A stretch of 64,000 nucleotides of DNA, from positions 62,001 through 126,000 of the forward strand of contig QVRM01001772.1 in the NCBI GenBank assembly GCA_003439945.1, read 5' to 3'. Of the stretch, positions 31,578 through 41,945 are shown piece after piece. Positions within the stretch are counted from its first letter, which is position 1, and each line of letters starts with the position of its first letter. The stretch is from Dermanyssus gallinae. Its lineage: Eukaryota > Arthropoda > Arachnida > Mesostigmata > Dermanyssidae. A program made the position numbers and the translations under genes. The notes beneath the pieces are model-generated. The model worked only from the letters and a program-made list of their open reading frames with translations, made no database searches and was not told the DNA's origin.

Positions 31578-31850
31578 TAAGGAGGTTGTTTTTAATCTTA
31601 GACTATCATTCGTCCTCTACGGGCTTGGAATTGTCGTAAAGCTTAGTAAGTAAGCGTAAGTGCTTGAATGCACCGAGAGCCGGACATTTTGAGATATTAG
31701 GGTTTTCCCAACGGTTCTTGTGGTGACAGTATGGTTGCTGACTCTTAGTAGTATGGTTTATCATCTATTCCCATTGAGCATGGCTCGACGAAAATTCGAT
31801 AAATAGGGGGCATCGACACTCCGGTAGATGAGAATTATGACTACCGCATT
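31578..31850 (-). repeat. tRNA-derived SINE, family 1, copy F
   Basis: Reverse complement of the family: AAGGAGGTTGTTTTTAAT marks the tail at 31578, TCCTCTACGGGCTTGGA the conserved block, and the tRNA-like half lies near 31800-31850. It is diverged in the head. Confidence 0.8.
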
Positions 31851-32285
31851 AGCCTTTAGACCCGCCGCCACATCGATCAGACTGACCCTAAGCAAGTGGA
31901 ACCAGCAACAGAGATCGGGCTACCCTGATACTAGACAAACGCAATACTGTCTGATCTCAAAAAATGGTACAACCTTAAGCACTCACCTACCCACTCGTAA
32001 ACCTGCTACCAGGCCACGGTGGCTACTTTCAGCAATACTTGCACCGCATTTGTAATGCTGACTCACTCCTATGCCGTATGTGCGAACTCAGGAGAAGCTG
32101 ACGATTTAAGACACTGTTAAAAACGCTGAAAGAGAGCTAGTGTCTTGGAATCCAATATTGAGAAGTCCCCTGCCATGCAATTAAGTTGTGAGTTATGGTA
32201 AGAAGATTCGCAAAACTTACCTCAGAGGCAGCATAATAAATAAATAATCACCAATTCAAGTAACCTTAATGGCAAGTTAAGATGG

Positions 32286-33023
32286 CCGGATAAATGCCCA
32301 TAATTCTCGTACCAAAGTGATGTTACTGCGTTACGTCGTTTTTAAGTTACTAAGCTTTTTCGACAACCATCGTTGTTACGTTTTACGCTGAAACTTTCAC
32401 GTTCAGGACCGCAACATTTTGCCAAGATGTTTCCGTCTCCTTTTTCCATTGGGAAACATACGTTCTTGCCGAGTCAAACCTCAGAATATTTACCTAACGT
32501 TCTGATATACCCTAGCTGATGCAGGCCAAAATACTCGCAAGTATGCATGCTTTCACTTTTGACATGGTGGCAACTACATAACGCAGCACCATCATTTTGA
32601 TGCGAAAATTATGGGCACACAATTAGCTATTGCCTGAGGAGTGTCTTTTGAGCGTACATTTTGGGTCGTAGTGGCAACCTTTTACGGTCTTGAACGTGAG
32701 AGCTTTAACGTAAGGCATAACAAAATATCGACTTTTAATGACTTTCCTTAGTCCCGCTATTTGCCTTTTGCTAGCTTGCGTTGAATGTCATTCAGATTAT
32801 ACAGAACACGTCGGTATGATCGCTTTCGTTGTGCGTTGAGTGGTTCTCCTGCAAACGTAGACTTTGCACAACAATTTAGGAGAAAAAAGCAGAATAGCTA
32901 TTTTTATTAAAGTTCAGCCTCTTTCCTAAACAAGACGTTTCCGCCCCCTCCTTCCATAGGAAAAAATATCTTTATGCCGAGTTCTACCAAACCTTAAAAT
33001 AAGTGCATACGGTTATGAAAGCT

Positions 33024-33026
<3 letters not shown>
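32286..33026. repeat. Long inverted-repeat (foldback) element, copy 1, left end incomplete
   Basis: The left part (32286-32460) and the inverted right part (about 32577-32760) pair with each other, for example CTGCGTTACGTCGTTTTTAA against GGCAACTACATAACGCAGCA. The outer right part (32900-33015, with CCTAAACAAGACGTTTCCGC) matches the inverse of the terminal part of the element at 39985-40060. No coding frame is present. It ends at an (AT)n array. Confidence 0.75.
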
Positions 33027-33072
<46 letters not shown>

Positions 33073-33088
33073 TTATATATATATATAT
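33027..33088. repeat. (AT)n array, interrupted
   Basis: A TA array with a short TTTATTTA break directly follows the foldback element. Confidence 0.95.
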
Positions 33089-33629
33089 GCTTTTCCTGTG
33101 TTTAACTGTAGTCGACGGGAAAAGAGTCGACGAATGCTTACATTAACGCGGTGCGTGTGAGATGAGGCAGTGCTGTACAATCATAATGATAACAAGTGAG
33201 TCCTTCAGCCAGCCAATTGCATTGATGATGATAATTATTATTATGGCTGCCTTTCTGTTTGTCTCGCCGTCTGCAGGACAATCTGGACAACTGGATAGAC
33301 TGTCGTCCTGACTCATAGAAGAGCTCACTGGAACGCCGAATCAGTAGCTTTAGGACGTCGCAATCATCAGATTGTTATTGAGCGAAGGCCACGGAGGTCA
33401 GCCGAAAAGTTCCAAAGGACAATCGTTTTGCAGCCGGCAATTCGGTGTTCTCACGAGCCAGAGTGGAAAAGCAAACGGCGACCTAATTGAGTTGCGGCGT
33501 TTCGATGTACAATTAGAGCAATGAATGAATGAGTGGCGGATAGCGGCGATATTTGCGTTGCACCATTTTTCGACATGGTTGCCACTACCTGTACTGCAAG
33601 AAGCTCTATTACTAAACAACTTGTGCTGC

Positions 33630-33668
<39 letters not shown>

Positions 33669-33928
33669 ACATGCAGTTATATGCATGCATACAGGGGTCA
33701 CAAAACCATGTCGTTTGTTAGAAACTGGGTAAACTGATTAGACCAGGTTTACCTAGTTTTTGTGCAATATATTTATATATATTTATGTGTGTGTGTATAG
33801 CGGTACTGTGTTGACCCTCTGCGATAAGCCATTCGACCTCGTCAACGGCGCGCACGGAGGTTTGTCGTAATTAGGTGGCCAGTTAGATAAGTTAATGAGT
33901 TCATTTGTGGCATCACATTGGATGAACA

Positions 33929-33969
<41 letters not shown>

Positions 33970-35045
33970 GAACAGGCGGCGATGGCTGTAAATCGTTGCC
34001 GAATAGACTCGCTCGAGTTGAGGCAGGTACCGGCAACAACAGCAACAGTAGTAAAGCCAACGGCCGTAGACGAACGACATGCTGGTTGGAGCGTCTTCCA
34101 GGATGAGCTTTGTTTGTTGAGCTCGGAACATGATTATGGCCTTCTTCCATTGTTGACGTTTCTAGTGACCTGCTGCTGCAGCAGCAGCAGCAACGGCCAC
34201 ATTGGTGGGCTGACTTGTTCGTCTCGGCCCGTTGAAAATGTCCTACAGATTCAGGATTATATGTAGTCGACGGGAGACGAGGTCGCGCGGGTACTGTGAG
34301 CGCAACGAAACATCTTACTGCTCACCGCGCGATGGCGTTACGGGTTATCCTTGCGATGTGTGTGTAAGGAGGGGGCTTATTGATGTGGATTTGGAAAAAT
34401 GTTAATGACATGCTAGGATTCCCCACTAAGTTGACGATCAATGTCGCTGCCGGTTCTGCTCGCAGATATGCGCTAAATACTACGCAGCAAGCTGCCAGAC
34501 GCATCGGCAGTCTTTGCACTTTTTCGCCCGGTGGAACGGTCGCTTGAATGATCAAAATTTATATAGGGAAGACTGTCTTATAATTATGTACCAGATTGAA
34601 ATGCAAAGTTATTGCGTTATAAACAGTATATATGTATGTTATAAGCATGGTAGTGGTATATATTATATACCATGGTAGTGGTATGCCGAGGAGAAGGCTA
34701 CTGGGCTTTTATCAATGTCATCTGCCTATTGTCAGTAAGCTACTGATAGAAAAAATCAGCATTATATTTCTTAGAGTTAGAGCTAAGATATTTTTCTCCA
34801 CTGAGTCAAACGCGTGTTGTAAATATTAGAAAATACCGGCTACAGTAGCTCCCCGTTCTAGGGCTTGGGCGATATATCATATTTTTGCATGCATATGAGA
34901 GCAGTGCTCGTGCTACATTTGCGTACTCTCGATCTAATTGTTTAGGTTTAGTTTAAATTGGTTTGAAGTAGTAGAATAAGAGCTAGACAAGAAGCTAGCC
35001 AAGAGCTATACAAGAGAGCTTATACGTTAATAGCGGCTGTAGTCG
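33089..35045. other. Intergenic with three short AT-rich arrays, otherwise unassigned
   Basis: (AT)n arrays lie at 33632-33664 and 33931-33966, a TATATGT-type stretch at about 34627-34672, and (CAG)n/(CTG)n at about 34170-34190. Moderate-complexity open frames around 33500-34260 cross the AT arrays and are not believable genes. Confidence 0.5.
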
Positions 35046-35060
35046 TTATTATTATTATTA

Positions 35061-36396
35061 GTTTAAGGCTCCGTGCTGGGCCCAACTTTATGGAACATTG
35101 CATACGACGATGTTTTACGTCTGCCTCACCCTCCTAACGTTAAATCAATAGCCTATGCGGATGACCTGGCTATCGTGATTACGTCGCGCGATGCCAGGGA
35201 GCTGGAGAGGACAGCAATTGGCGCCTTGCAAGACATCTCTATCTGGCTCGCTCCGCACGGACTTCGCCTGGCTCCACACAAAACGGTAGCAATATTTCTA
35301 AACGGACAGAAGCGCACTCCCCATCTCAACTTGATCTTAGAGGGACACAACATTGCCCTCTCCAGCGAAGCAAAATACTTAGGAGTGCTCCTGGATACCG
35401 GCCTGACAGGCACTCCTCATGTGCATTACGCGGGTGCAAAAGCCACCAAAGCTACTACAGAACTCGCAAGATTGCTGCCGCGCACAAGGGGTGCTTCCGA
35501 TGATCGGAGGTGTCTCCTGGCGACGGTAATAGATAGCATTATGCTTTACGCAGCCCCGCTGTGGCAGCGTACGGCTAAGCGGGTTCCGTGCCGACGGCTT
35601 TTGGATAAAACGCAGGGGCCGCTGGCCCTCAAGATTGCAAGGGCCAACAAAACTGCGTCTACTGCGGCCATCCAAGTACTCTCCAGGCAGATCTCTTGGG
35701 ATCTCCGGGTTATGGAGAGCGCAGTCCGTCGTGCGGACTCCTCTATCTCTAAAGAAGACGCACGACGTCAGACACTAGACGCGTGGAACAATAGATGGAT
35801 GGAGATCCAGGCGGGCCAGCCGGGTTACTGGACTCGCTCTATTATCCCGGATGTCCGATAGTGGTTCAAAAGGCGAGAGGGATCACTGTCGTACCCTCTA
35901 ACCCAATTGTTGACGAGCCACGGCACCTTCAGAAAATACCTACACCGCATAGGACGTGCTTCGTCGCCAGCATGCATTCTCTGCGACCCAAAAGAAGAAG
36001 ACGATGCCAAACACACCTTCGAAGTATGCACGGCTTTCAGCGCGAACAGGGCGGAGCTGGCGTGGCTCTTAGACCGGGAACTCCCGGTAACCTGTGAACA
36101 AATGGGTCAGGCCCTCCTGCAAGACACCCAAAGCTGGCACATCATAAAGGATTTTGCCGCGACGATTATTGAACAGAAAGATCTGGTGCAGACCGCGATG
36201 TGCGCTCTGTTCACGCAACCCTAAGGAAGAAGTAGGGGGTTGAAGTAATATTAAAGAATGGTTCCAGCTCCTCGCCTCTTCCTGATGCCATTTAGGTGAG
36301 AGGTTTTTAGTGGGTATTATGCCAACAACATCGGCATCGAGTCCCACACTACCCGCTCTATGTGTGCGTAAACGCATTTTTCCCTCTCACAAAAAA
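35061..36396 (+). mobile_element. R1-clade LINE, 5'-truncated, single in-frame stop
   Basis: One frame runs from the RT core (VLGPTLWNIAYDDVLRLP) to the C-terminal zinc knuckle, interrupted only by TAG at 35859-35861. The landmarks are [11 protein letters not shown] (intact catalytic YADD), KYLGVLLDTGLTG, LARLLPRTRGASDDRRCLL, YAAPLWQR, YWTRSIIPDVR-stop-WFKRREG, LTSHGTFRKYLHRIGRA and CILCDPKEEDDAKHTFEVC, a CX2C-HX4C knuckle of R1-type ORF2. The stop codon of the ORF is at 36222-36224. The 3'UTR has GAGGTTTTTAGTGGG and GAGTCCCACACTACC, shared with the other R1-related segments here. The frame's good state suggests a relatively young copy. Confidence 0.9.
35859..35861 (+). other. In-frame amber codon within the R1-like ORF2
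   Basis: The TAG lies in the same frame as both flanking parts, just before WFKRREG. Related copies read W-T-R-x-L-I-x-D-x-x-x-W here (59101-59140 has WTKNLISDLKNWYDCRHEG), so it replaces a sense codon such as that for Asn, Lys or Pro. Confidence 0.9.

Positions 36397-36426
<30 letters not shown>
36397..36426. repeat. (ATT)n array, 3' tail of the R1-like LINE
   Basis: About ten ATT units directly follow the A run at the 3' end. A shorter (TTA)n run lies at 35047-35060, on the 5' side of the element. Confidence 0.9.
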
Positions 36427-36427
<1 letters not shown>

Positions 36428-36573
36428 CTACAGGGAAATGTGATTAACTATCTGGGGCTTTTGAGGAGCGCCACCAGTCGAGCTTATCATCGAGGCAGCC
36501 CCTTAATGCACCCATTATTGCTGCCACATTACCGCTCTGAACCACCAGAGATAACCGCTGAAGTAGAAAATTA

Positions 36574-36912
36574 AAAGCTCTTTTTCCCCGTCGCCAGTTC
36601 GATTCGTTTGCCAATCTTCTGAAGAAGTGGCCATGCCTCAGGGCTGAGTCTCCTGAGTGTCTCGAATACTAGCGGCACAAAGATGAACTCGTTGGCGAGC
36701 TGGGCATATTTGTTGGGGTTTATATGTTCAGCCTTGCGTGCCGTGGAGCCAGCGGCAGATGCACTGGCCTCCAGGTTCGAGGGGGCGAGCGAGTCGGTGA
36801 TCGTCGCATCCCAAACAAGCGCCTTTCTTCTTTCAAAGGAGATAAAGGTGATACTGGCCGGTCTCTTTCTGTCGCTTCTCAGGAGGCCAGTTGGCTTTCG
36901 GATACACGGCAT
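36574..36912 (-). mobile_element. Fragment of a LINE-associated protein domain
   Basis: The frame contains RSDRKRPASITFISFERRKA, LVWDATITDSLAPSNL, AGSTARKAEHINPNKYAQLA and FVPLVFETLRRLSPEAWPLL. I know this 'GKRPDG-LVWDAT-DTLAPS-FVPxxxETLG' pattern from many invertebrate retroelement-related predicted proteins. The reading ends KRIELATGK, exactly before the part seen at 46616-46705. It is not a host gene as far as I can tell. Confidence 0.65.
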
Positions 36913-37446
36913 TGGAGCTCACCTGAAGGTCTGGGCATATTATCATTATATTTTTATATTTATTTTATTAAACGAAAATTATAATCGTTATTGTCATTAT
37001 CATTGGCTATCGAAAAATTGTATAGACCTTACAAGTTTATGACGTTCAAATTAAATAGTTGTAGTAGAAACCGAAGTAGCAGTAGTAATATCCAGAACCT
37101 TAAATTCCGACAGCCAGCTCCGCACGTCTTTATTTGATTAACTACAGGCTTTTGACTGTTGCATCGCTATAAATTAATTTTTACCGTTTCACGCAAATCT
37201 TTTGAACAAAACATAGAGACTATATTGTCTAAGAAGTTCAGTAGAATCTTTAAGAGGCAGAAGTGGCAAGAATGCCACGTTTTCCATGCAATAACTATTG
37301 GCCCAGTCCTTGAAGTATACGTGGACAGAATATTCCTTAGTATATTCCAACTTAAACTGGTTAATTTAGGAAAAGCGTTTCTGATGACACAACTTAAAAC
37401 TAATAACTTTTTTTGTAACCAAGGACTGTCAGAAACAACATTTTGG

Positions 37447-37449
<3 letters not shown>

Positions 37450-37485
<36 letters not shown>
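37450..37485. repeat. (AT)n array
   Basis: A pure TA array. 36913-37449 and 37486-37980 show no recognised element. Confidence 0.95.
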
Positions 37486-37488
<3 letters not shown>

Positions 37489-37984
37489 TGCATTTGATAA
37501 CAGTGGTCATCTAAACGGTGTAGTCAAGATCTCCTAACAAAATTAGGCTGTGTGAAAACCCTAGAAACAAGGTATAGGAGCGCCATTGTTCTTTCTATAT
37601 TTGGCTGTACCCAATATACAAGGACAAATCATATTATTCATAGTATGAGGAACTTTATAATCTTATCGTTATTATTACTTAGTCAATATGCGTGGTATGA
37701 GCGTGCTTCGTGAATGTGCTTATTTTCCCAGGCAAACCGCTTTGCAACGTTGTAGTCACGTGAGCCTAACGTACGACGGCGTATATGGATAGCTATGTAT
37801 TGTCAGTGATTTGGCCCTGTAGAAGCGGCGTGATAGCAGTCGTAACAAGTCAGATAAGCTGCCGCGCGCGTCTTCAAAACAGATGTGCTGTTTAAACGTC
37901 AACGTTCTTGCAGACTTTCTATCGGGAAACGCAATGATCGCTAACTAGAAGTTCCGTAAATGATGTTACCGTTGTCGTTATCGC

Positions 37985-38062
37985 GTTATCGTTGTCGCTG
38001 CCTTTGTTGTTGTTGTTGTTGTTGTCGCTGCTATTGTTGTTGTTGTTGTTGTTGTTGTTAGC
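37985..38062. repeat. (GTT)n/(GTC)n trinucleotide run
   Basis: An imperfect TTG/TCG run of about 75 bases. Confidence 0.9.
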
Positions 38063-39962
38063 GCCGTATCATCTCACCCTGGAGGAATGAATATTAAATA
38101 ATTCGTCTCCGCCACCCCTGGAACGGTGAGGATGCAGTGCGACCAATTACAACATTCAGCCACATTTTCGGGGGTGTTGTGACACCTAACTAGTAGTGTC
38201 GTCACTACAGGCTAAAAGGAGGAGCTTCGTTCGCGGTATTTAATTAGCTCCCGAATAAGTGTTAGTGCCCGTCAGGATAGAGTGAATGTGTCGAGAAACC
38301 GGAACACACCGGACCAACGAGCGGAAAAGGTAACAGGCGCATTAATTACGTTATTTTTAGTACGACACCACAACAACATCAACAGTAACGACGTCGTCCT
38401 GATCTGTCGTAGTCGCCTCAGAGCGCTGCCTTTGTTGTTTGTGGCGCAATTCAAAATCAAATGCAAAAAGTCGTTGGCATTCGTCGTTGGCACTACGTAC
38501 GGCGGCTTTGCTGATATAGCTGCTCCTGCGGTTTTAGATGCATGCACGATTATATGTATATATATTTATTTATATATATAAATATTTTTTATTTATTATA
38601 TATTTATATTATTATATATTATTATTTATTATTATTATATTATATATATTATTATATATTTATTTATTATATAAAAATTTATATATATATATATATATAT
38701 ATATAAATATTCATACATATATATGCGACACCAACGGCTCATCTTTGTCATTATCATATCTACCCTGGTAACCACTGGACGCACGCCAGCCACATCCACA
38801 CAGACGAACGACAGGCTACGGTGGGAGGTGAGGTGTGCCGGCTGAAAAGCGTGGGGCTCGTGTTCGTCCGCCCGCATACCACGGTAACAGCAGCAATGAC
38901 AGTAACAAAATTGCCTACAACAACAGCAACAACAACAACAACATCGGCAGCATGGACAATCTGGCCAAGCACGGTGCTGCTTTCTTCTCGTGCGCGGCGG
39001 TGAAATTTTAGAATTTGCGTAGTAAGTATTTTGTTGGATTGCTAGATTGCTAGACATTTTTCGACAACTTGGCTGCGCAATTCGTAGCCGAAGAACTCGA
39101 CGACAAACTAAGTCAGGATAATACAAAGATGGTTCATGGTTGTTGTTTTTGTTGTTGCTGCTGCTGCTGCTGATGTTGTTGCTGCTGCTGCTGATGTTGT
39201 TGCTGTTGTTGCACCTGTTGTTGTTGGTGCTGCTCTTGCCGCATCTGCTGCTGCTGTTACTGTCATTATTTATTATATAATGCTTATGCTGTCGTTGTTC
39301 GGGCTGACGTTGATGCTGATGATTTCATGTATTGTTACTTTGTTGTTGTTGTTGTTGTTGTTGTTGCTGTTGCTGTTGTTGTTGTTGCTGATTATGATGA
39401 TTGCGTTGTTTGTTAAATGTTGCCAGTGTTAATGCAACCTGTCTTAAAGATGTTTATATTGTTGCCGCTTGCCGCGCCGGTTGAAGATCACCGCGGTGTT
39501 CATGACGACGGCCATAAAACATCGTCCCGTTTCAGCCGCATGTATATGGTCGCCCATTCACTGGCTGCTTTAGGCCGGTATAGTAGTAGTAGTATTCAAT
39601 ATCCAATTGTAGCCATCTGCCGTGTCGTGGGGTGCGGAATCGACGAAGTGACGGCGGTGAAGGCGCCGCCGACTTTGCCTGTTCTATCAAATTTCTCGCC
39701 GCCTTCATCGTTCTGTTGTGGTCGATGACTTTGACTGGACGGCGCATGGCCGACGATGAACTATTACGTCGATGATTATATGAAGAAGCCGTGAGGAAGC
39801 CGTGGAACAACCATAACATAGCACTCGGGTCATAAATGCTGCCTGCTTAAGATGACATGGTAATTGGTGTCTGCCTCGACGCGCGAACGGGTAATGGGCC
39901 AGACACGTGCCTGAAGTTCGTGGTCATCTCGTTTTTATTGTATGTAAATTCTCTCTCTGTGT
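38063..39962. other. Mixed GC-rich and trinucleotide-rich DNA, possible regulatory or untranslated exon region
   Basis: It holds a long AT-only stretch (about 38560-38725), CAA runs at 38920-38945, a GTT/GCT-rich tract at 39140-39260 and (GTT)n at 39340-39390, between GC-rich non-repeat blocks. Leu/Val/Ala-rich readings follow from the repeats. The style resembles the 5' flank of the symporter and secreted-protein genes, but no start codon with a believable protein was found. Confidence 0.35.
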
Positions 39963-40915
39963 ATACAGGGTCATTCAGAGAGTATTGTACTTCTTTCGAG
40001 GTTTGATAGAACTCGGCAAGAAAATAAGTTTTCCTAATGGAGGGAAGACGCGAAAACGTCTTGTTTAGGAGAGAGAGTGAAGTTTATAAAAGTAGTTTGT
40101 CTGCCTTTTTTCTCCTACATAGTTGTGCGAAATCTACGTTTGCGGGAGAACCAATATTCAACGCATGAAGGAACCGATTACACCGGCATGTGCGGAGGAT
40201 AATTCTGCACAACGGAAGACACTTCACTAGCTTGCGTAGCAACCCACGAATACCCAGATTAAGGAAATTCATGAAAAGTCGATATTTTACGTTAACGCCT
40301 TTTCATGAAAAATCGTAAAATGTTTCCATTGCGACCAAAAATGTACGTCCAAAAGACCACTCTCAATAGCAAATTTAATGCCCATCATTTTCGCACCAAG
40401 GTGATGGTGCTGCGTTACGTAGTTGTCAAGTCACTAAGCTTTTTCGATAGCCATATCGAAAACGAAGGCATGCATATTTCCATAGGGAGTATGAGAAAGT
40501 TATGTACATATTTTGAGGTCTGGTAGAACTCAGCAAGAGAATAAATTTTCCTAGTGGAAGGAGGGGGCGGAAACGTCTTGGCAATTTTTTACGGTTATGA
40601 ACGTGAAAACTTGCACGTAAAATATAACAACTATGACTGTCGAAAACGCTTAGTTACTTGACAACTACGTAACGCAGCACCATCACCTTGATACGAAAAT
40701 GATGGGCATTAAATTTGCTATTGCGTGAGAGTGGTCTTTTGGACGTACAATTTTGGTCTCAATGGAAAAAATTTACGATTTTTCATGAACAAGCGTTAAC
40801 GTAAAGTATCGACTTGTCATGACTTTCCTTAATCTGTTCCCCCGCAAACAGAGATTTCGCACAACTATGTAGGAGATAAAAGGCAGAAAAACTACTTTTA
40901 TAAAACTTTATAAAA
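39963..40915. mobile_element. Long inverted-repeat (foldback) element, copy 2
   Basis: The left arm runs from TACAGGGT at 39963 to about 40440. The inverted right arm runs from about 40600 to 40915. Pairing examples are GTGCGAAATCTACGTTTGCG against CGCAAACAGAGATTTCGCAC, and ATGGTGCTGCGTTACGTAGT against ACTACGTAACGCAGCACCAT. The terminal TACAGGGT with a TA target is typical of Tc1/mariner-type non-autonomous elements. The right arm lacks its outermost part and joins copy 3 directly. No coding capacity. Confidence 0.8.
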
Positions 40916-40920
40916 AAAAA

Positions 40921-41884
40921 TCTGAGACGTCTTGTTTCGGAGTGAGAGTGAAATTACTACAATTTGTGACACTGGTGTTTTTGCCCGACATAGAACCACA
41001 AAATGTGCTGTTGCGAGACAACCAGTCCTCCTAGACAGAAACTAAACACACCTTCGTGTTCGTGATAAAAATCTGCTCCTCTGTATCTAAAGAATATGCA
41101 AGGCCGGTCAGAAGACTTAGAAGAGAATTCGCCAAAAATGAAGTTCTTTAATAAGGTTCACGCCAAATACTTCAGAATCATAACCCTACAACCACTTACA
41201 GCGCTAAAAACGGACATATTCAGCCAATGAGCAATTCAACGGCGATCATTTTGCTACCAAACATATTTCAAGGCGAGTTGTGGTTGCGGAGTAATTACGA
41301 TTTTTCGGAGGGCACGTCCAGATTAAGTGCATGAAAAATGACGCGCTGCGGCTGTCGCGCGACACGTCGGCGGTAGTGAACGTCGCCACACAGTCATTTT
41401 ACATGCACTTAATCTGGACATGCCCTCCGAAAAATCGCAATTACTCCGCAACCACAGCTCGCCTTGACATATATTTGGTACCAAAATGATCGCCGTTGAA
41501 TTGCCCATTGGCTGAATATGTCAGTTTAGCGCTGTGAGTGTTTGTAGTGTTATGATTTTGAAGTATTTGGCGTGAACGTTAATAAATAACTTTATTTTTG
41601 ACGAATTTTCTTCTAAGCGACCGTGTCGCGTCTTCTGACCGAGCAGAATTTTGTCACAAACACGAAGGTGTGCTTAGTTTCTGTCTAGGAGGACTGGTTG
41701 TCTCGCAACAGCACATTTTGTGCTCTTATGTCGGGCAAAAACGCCAGTGTCACAAATTGTAGTAATTTCACTCTCACTCCGAAACAAGACGTCTCAGAGA
41801 CCACGTTGTATTGGAAAAAATATTTGCTTTAACGAGCTCTACAATTCCACGCACGCTTTAAAAACCTTTCAGTCACACCCTGTA
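40921..41884. mobile_element. Long inverted-repeat (foldback) element, copy 3, arms of about 410 bases
   Basis: The arm 40921-41342 is the near-perfect inverse of 41393-41798, with a 50-base spacer (41343-41392). Both arms begin, read inwards, with TCTGAGACGTCTTGTTTCGG. Past the right arm, 41799-41884 continues to the terminus ACCCTGTA. The matching outer part of the left side is missing, because copy 2 is joined there. The outer arm block (CGTCTTGTTT, GGAG, GAGAGTGAA) is shared with copy 2, so both are members of one family. A transcript across it would form a hairpin of about 400 base pairs. Confidence 0.88.
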
Positions 41885-41885
41885 T

Positions 41886-41905
41886 GTATATATGTATATA
41901 TATAT

Positions 41906-41945
<40 letters not shown>
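41886..41945. repeat. (AT)n array next to the foldback terminus
   Basis: A TA array with two short breaks follows the ACCCTGTA end directly. Confidence 0.9.

Noticed and set aside
39136..39432. Val/Ala/Leu-rich membrane-like protein
   Set aside because: It is the translation of GTT/GCT trinucleotide repeats and shows no normal coding composition.
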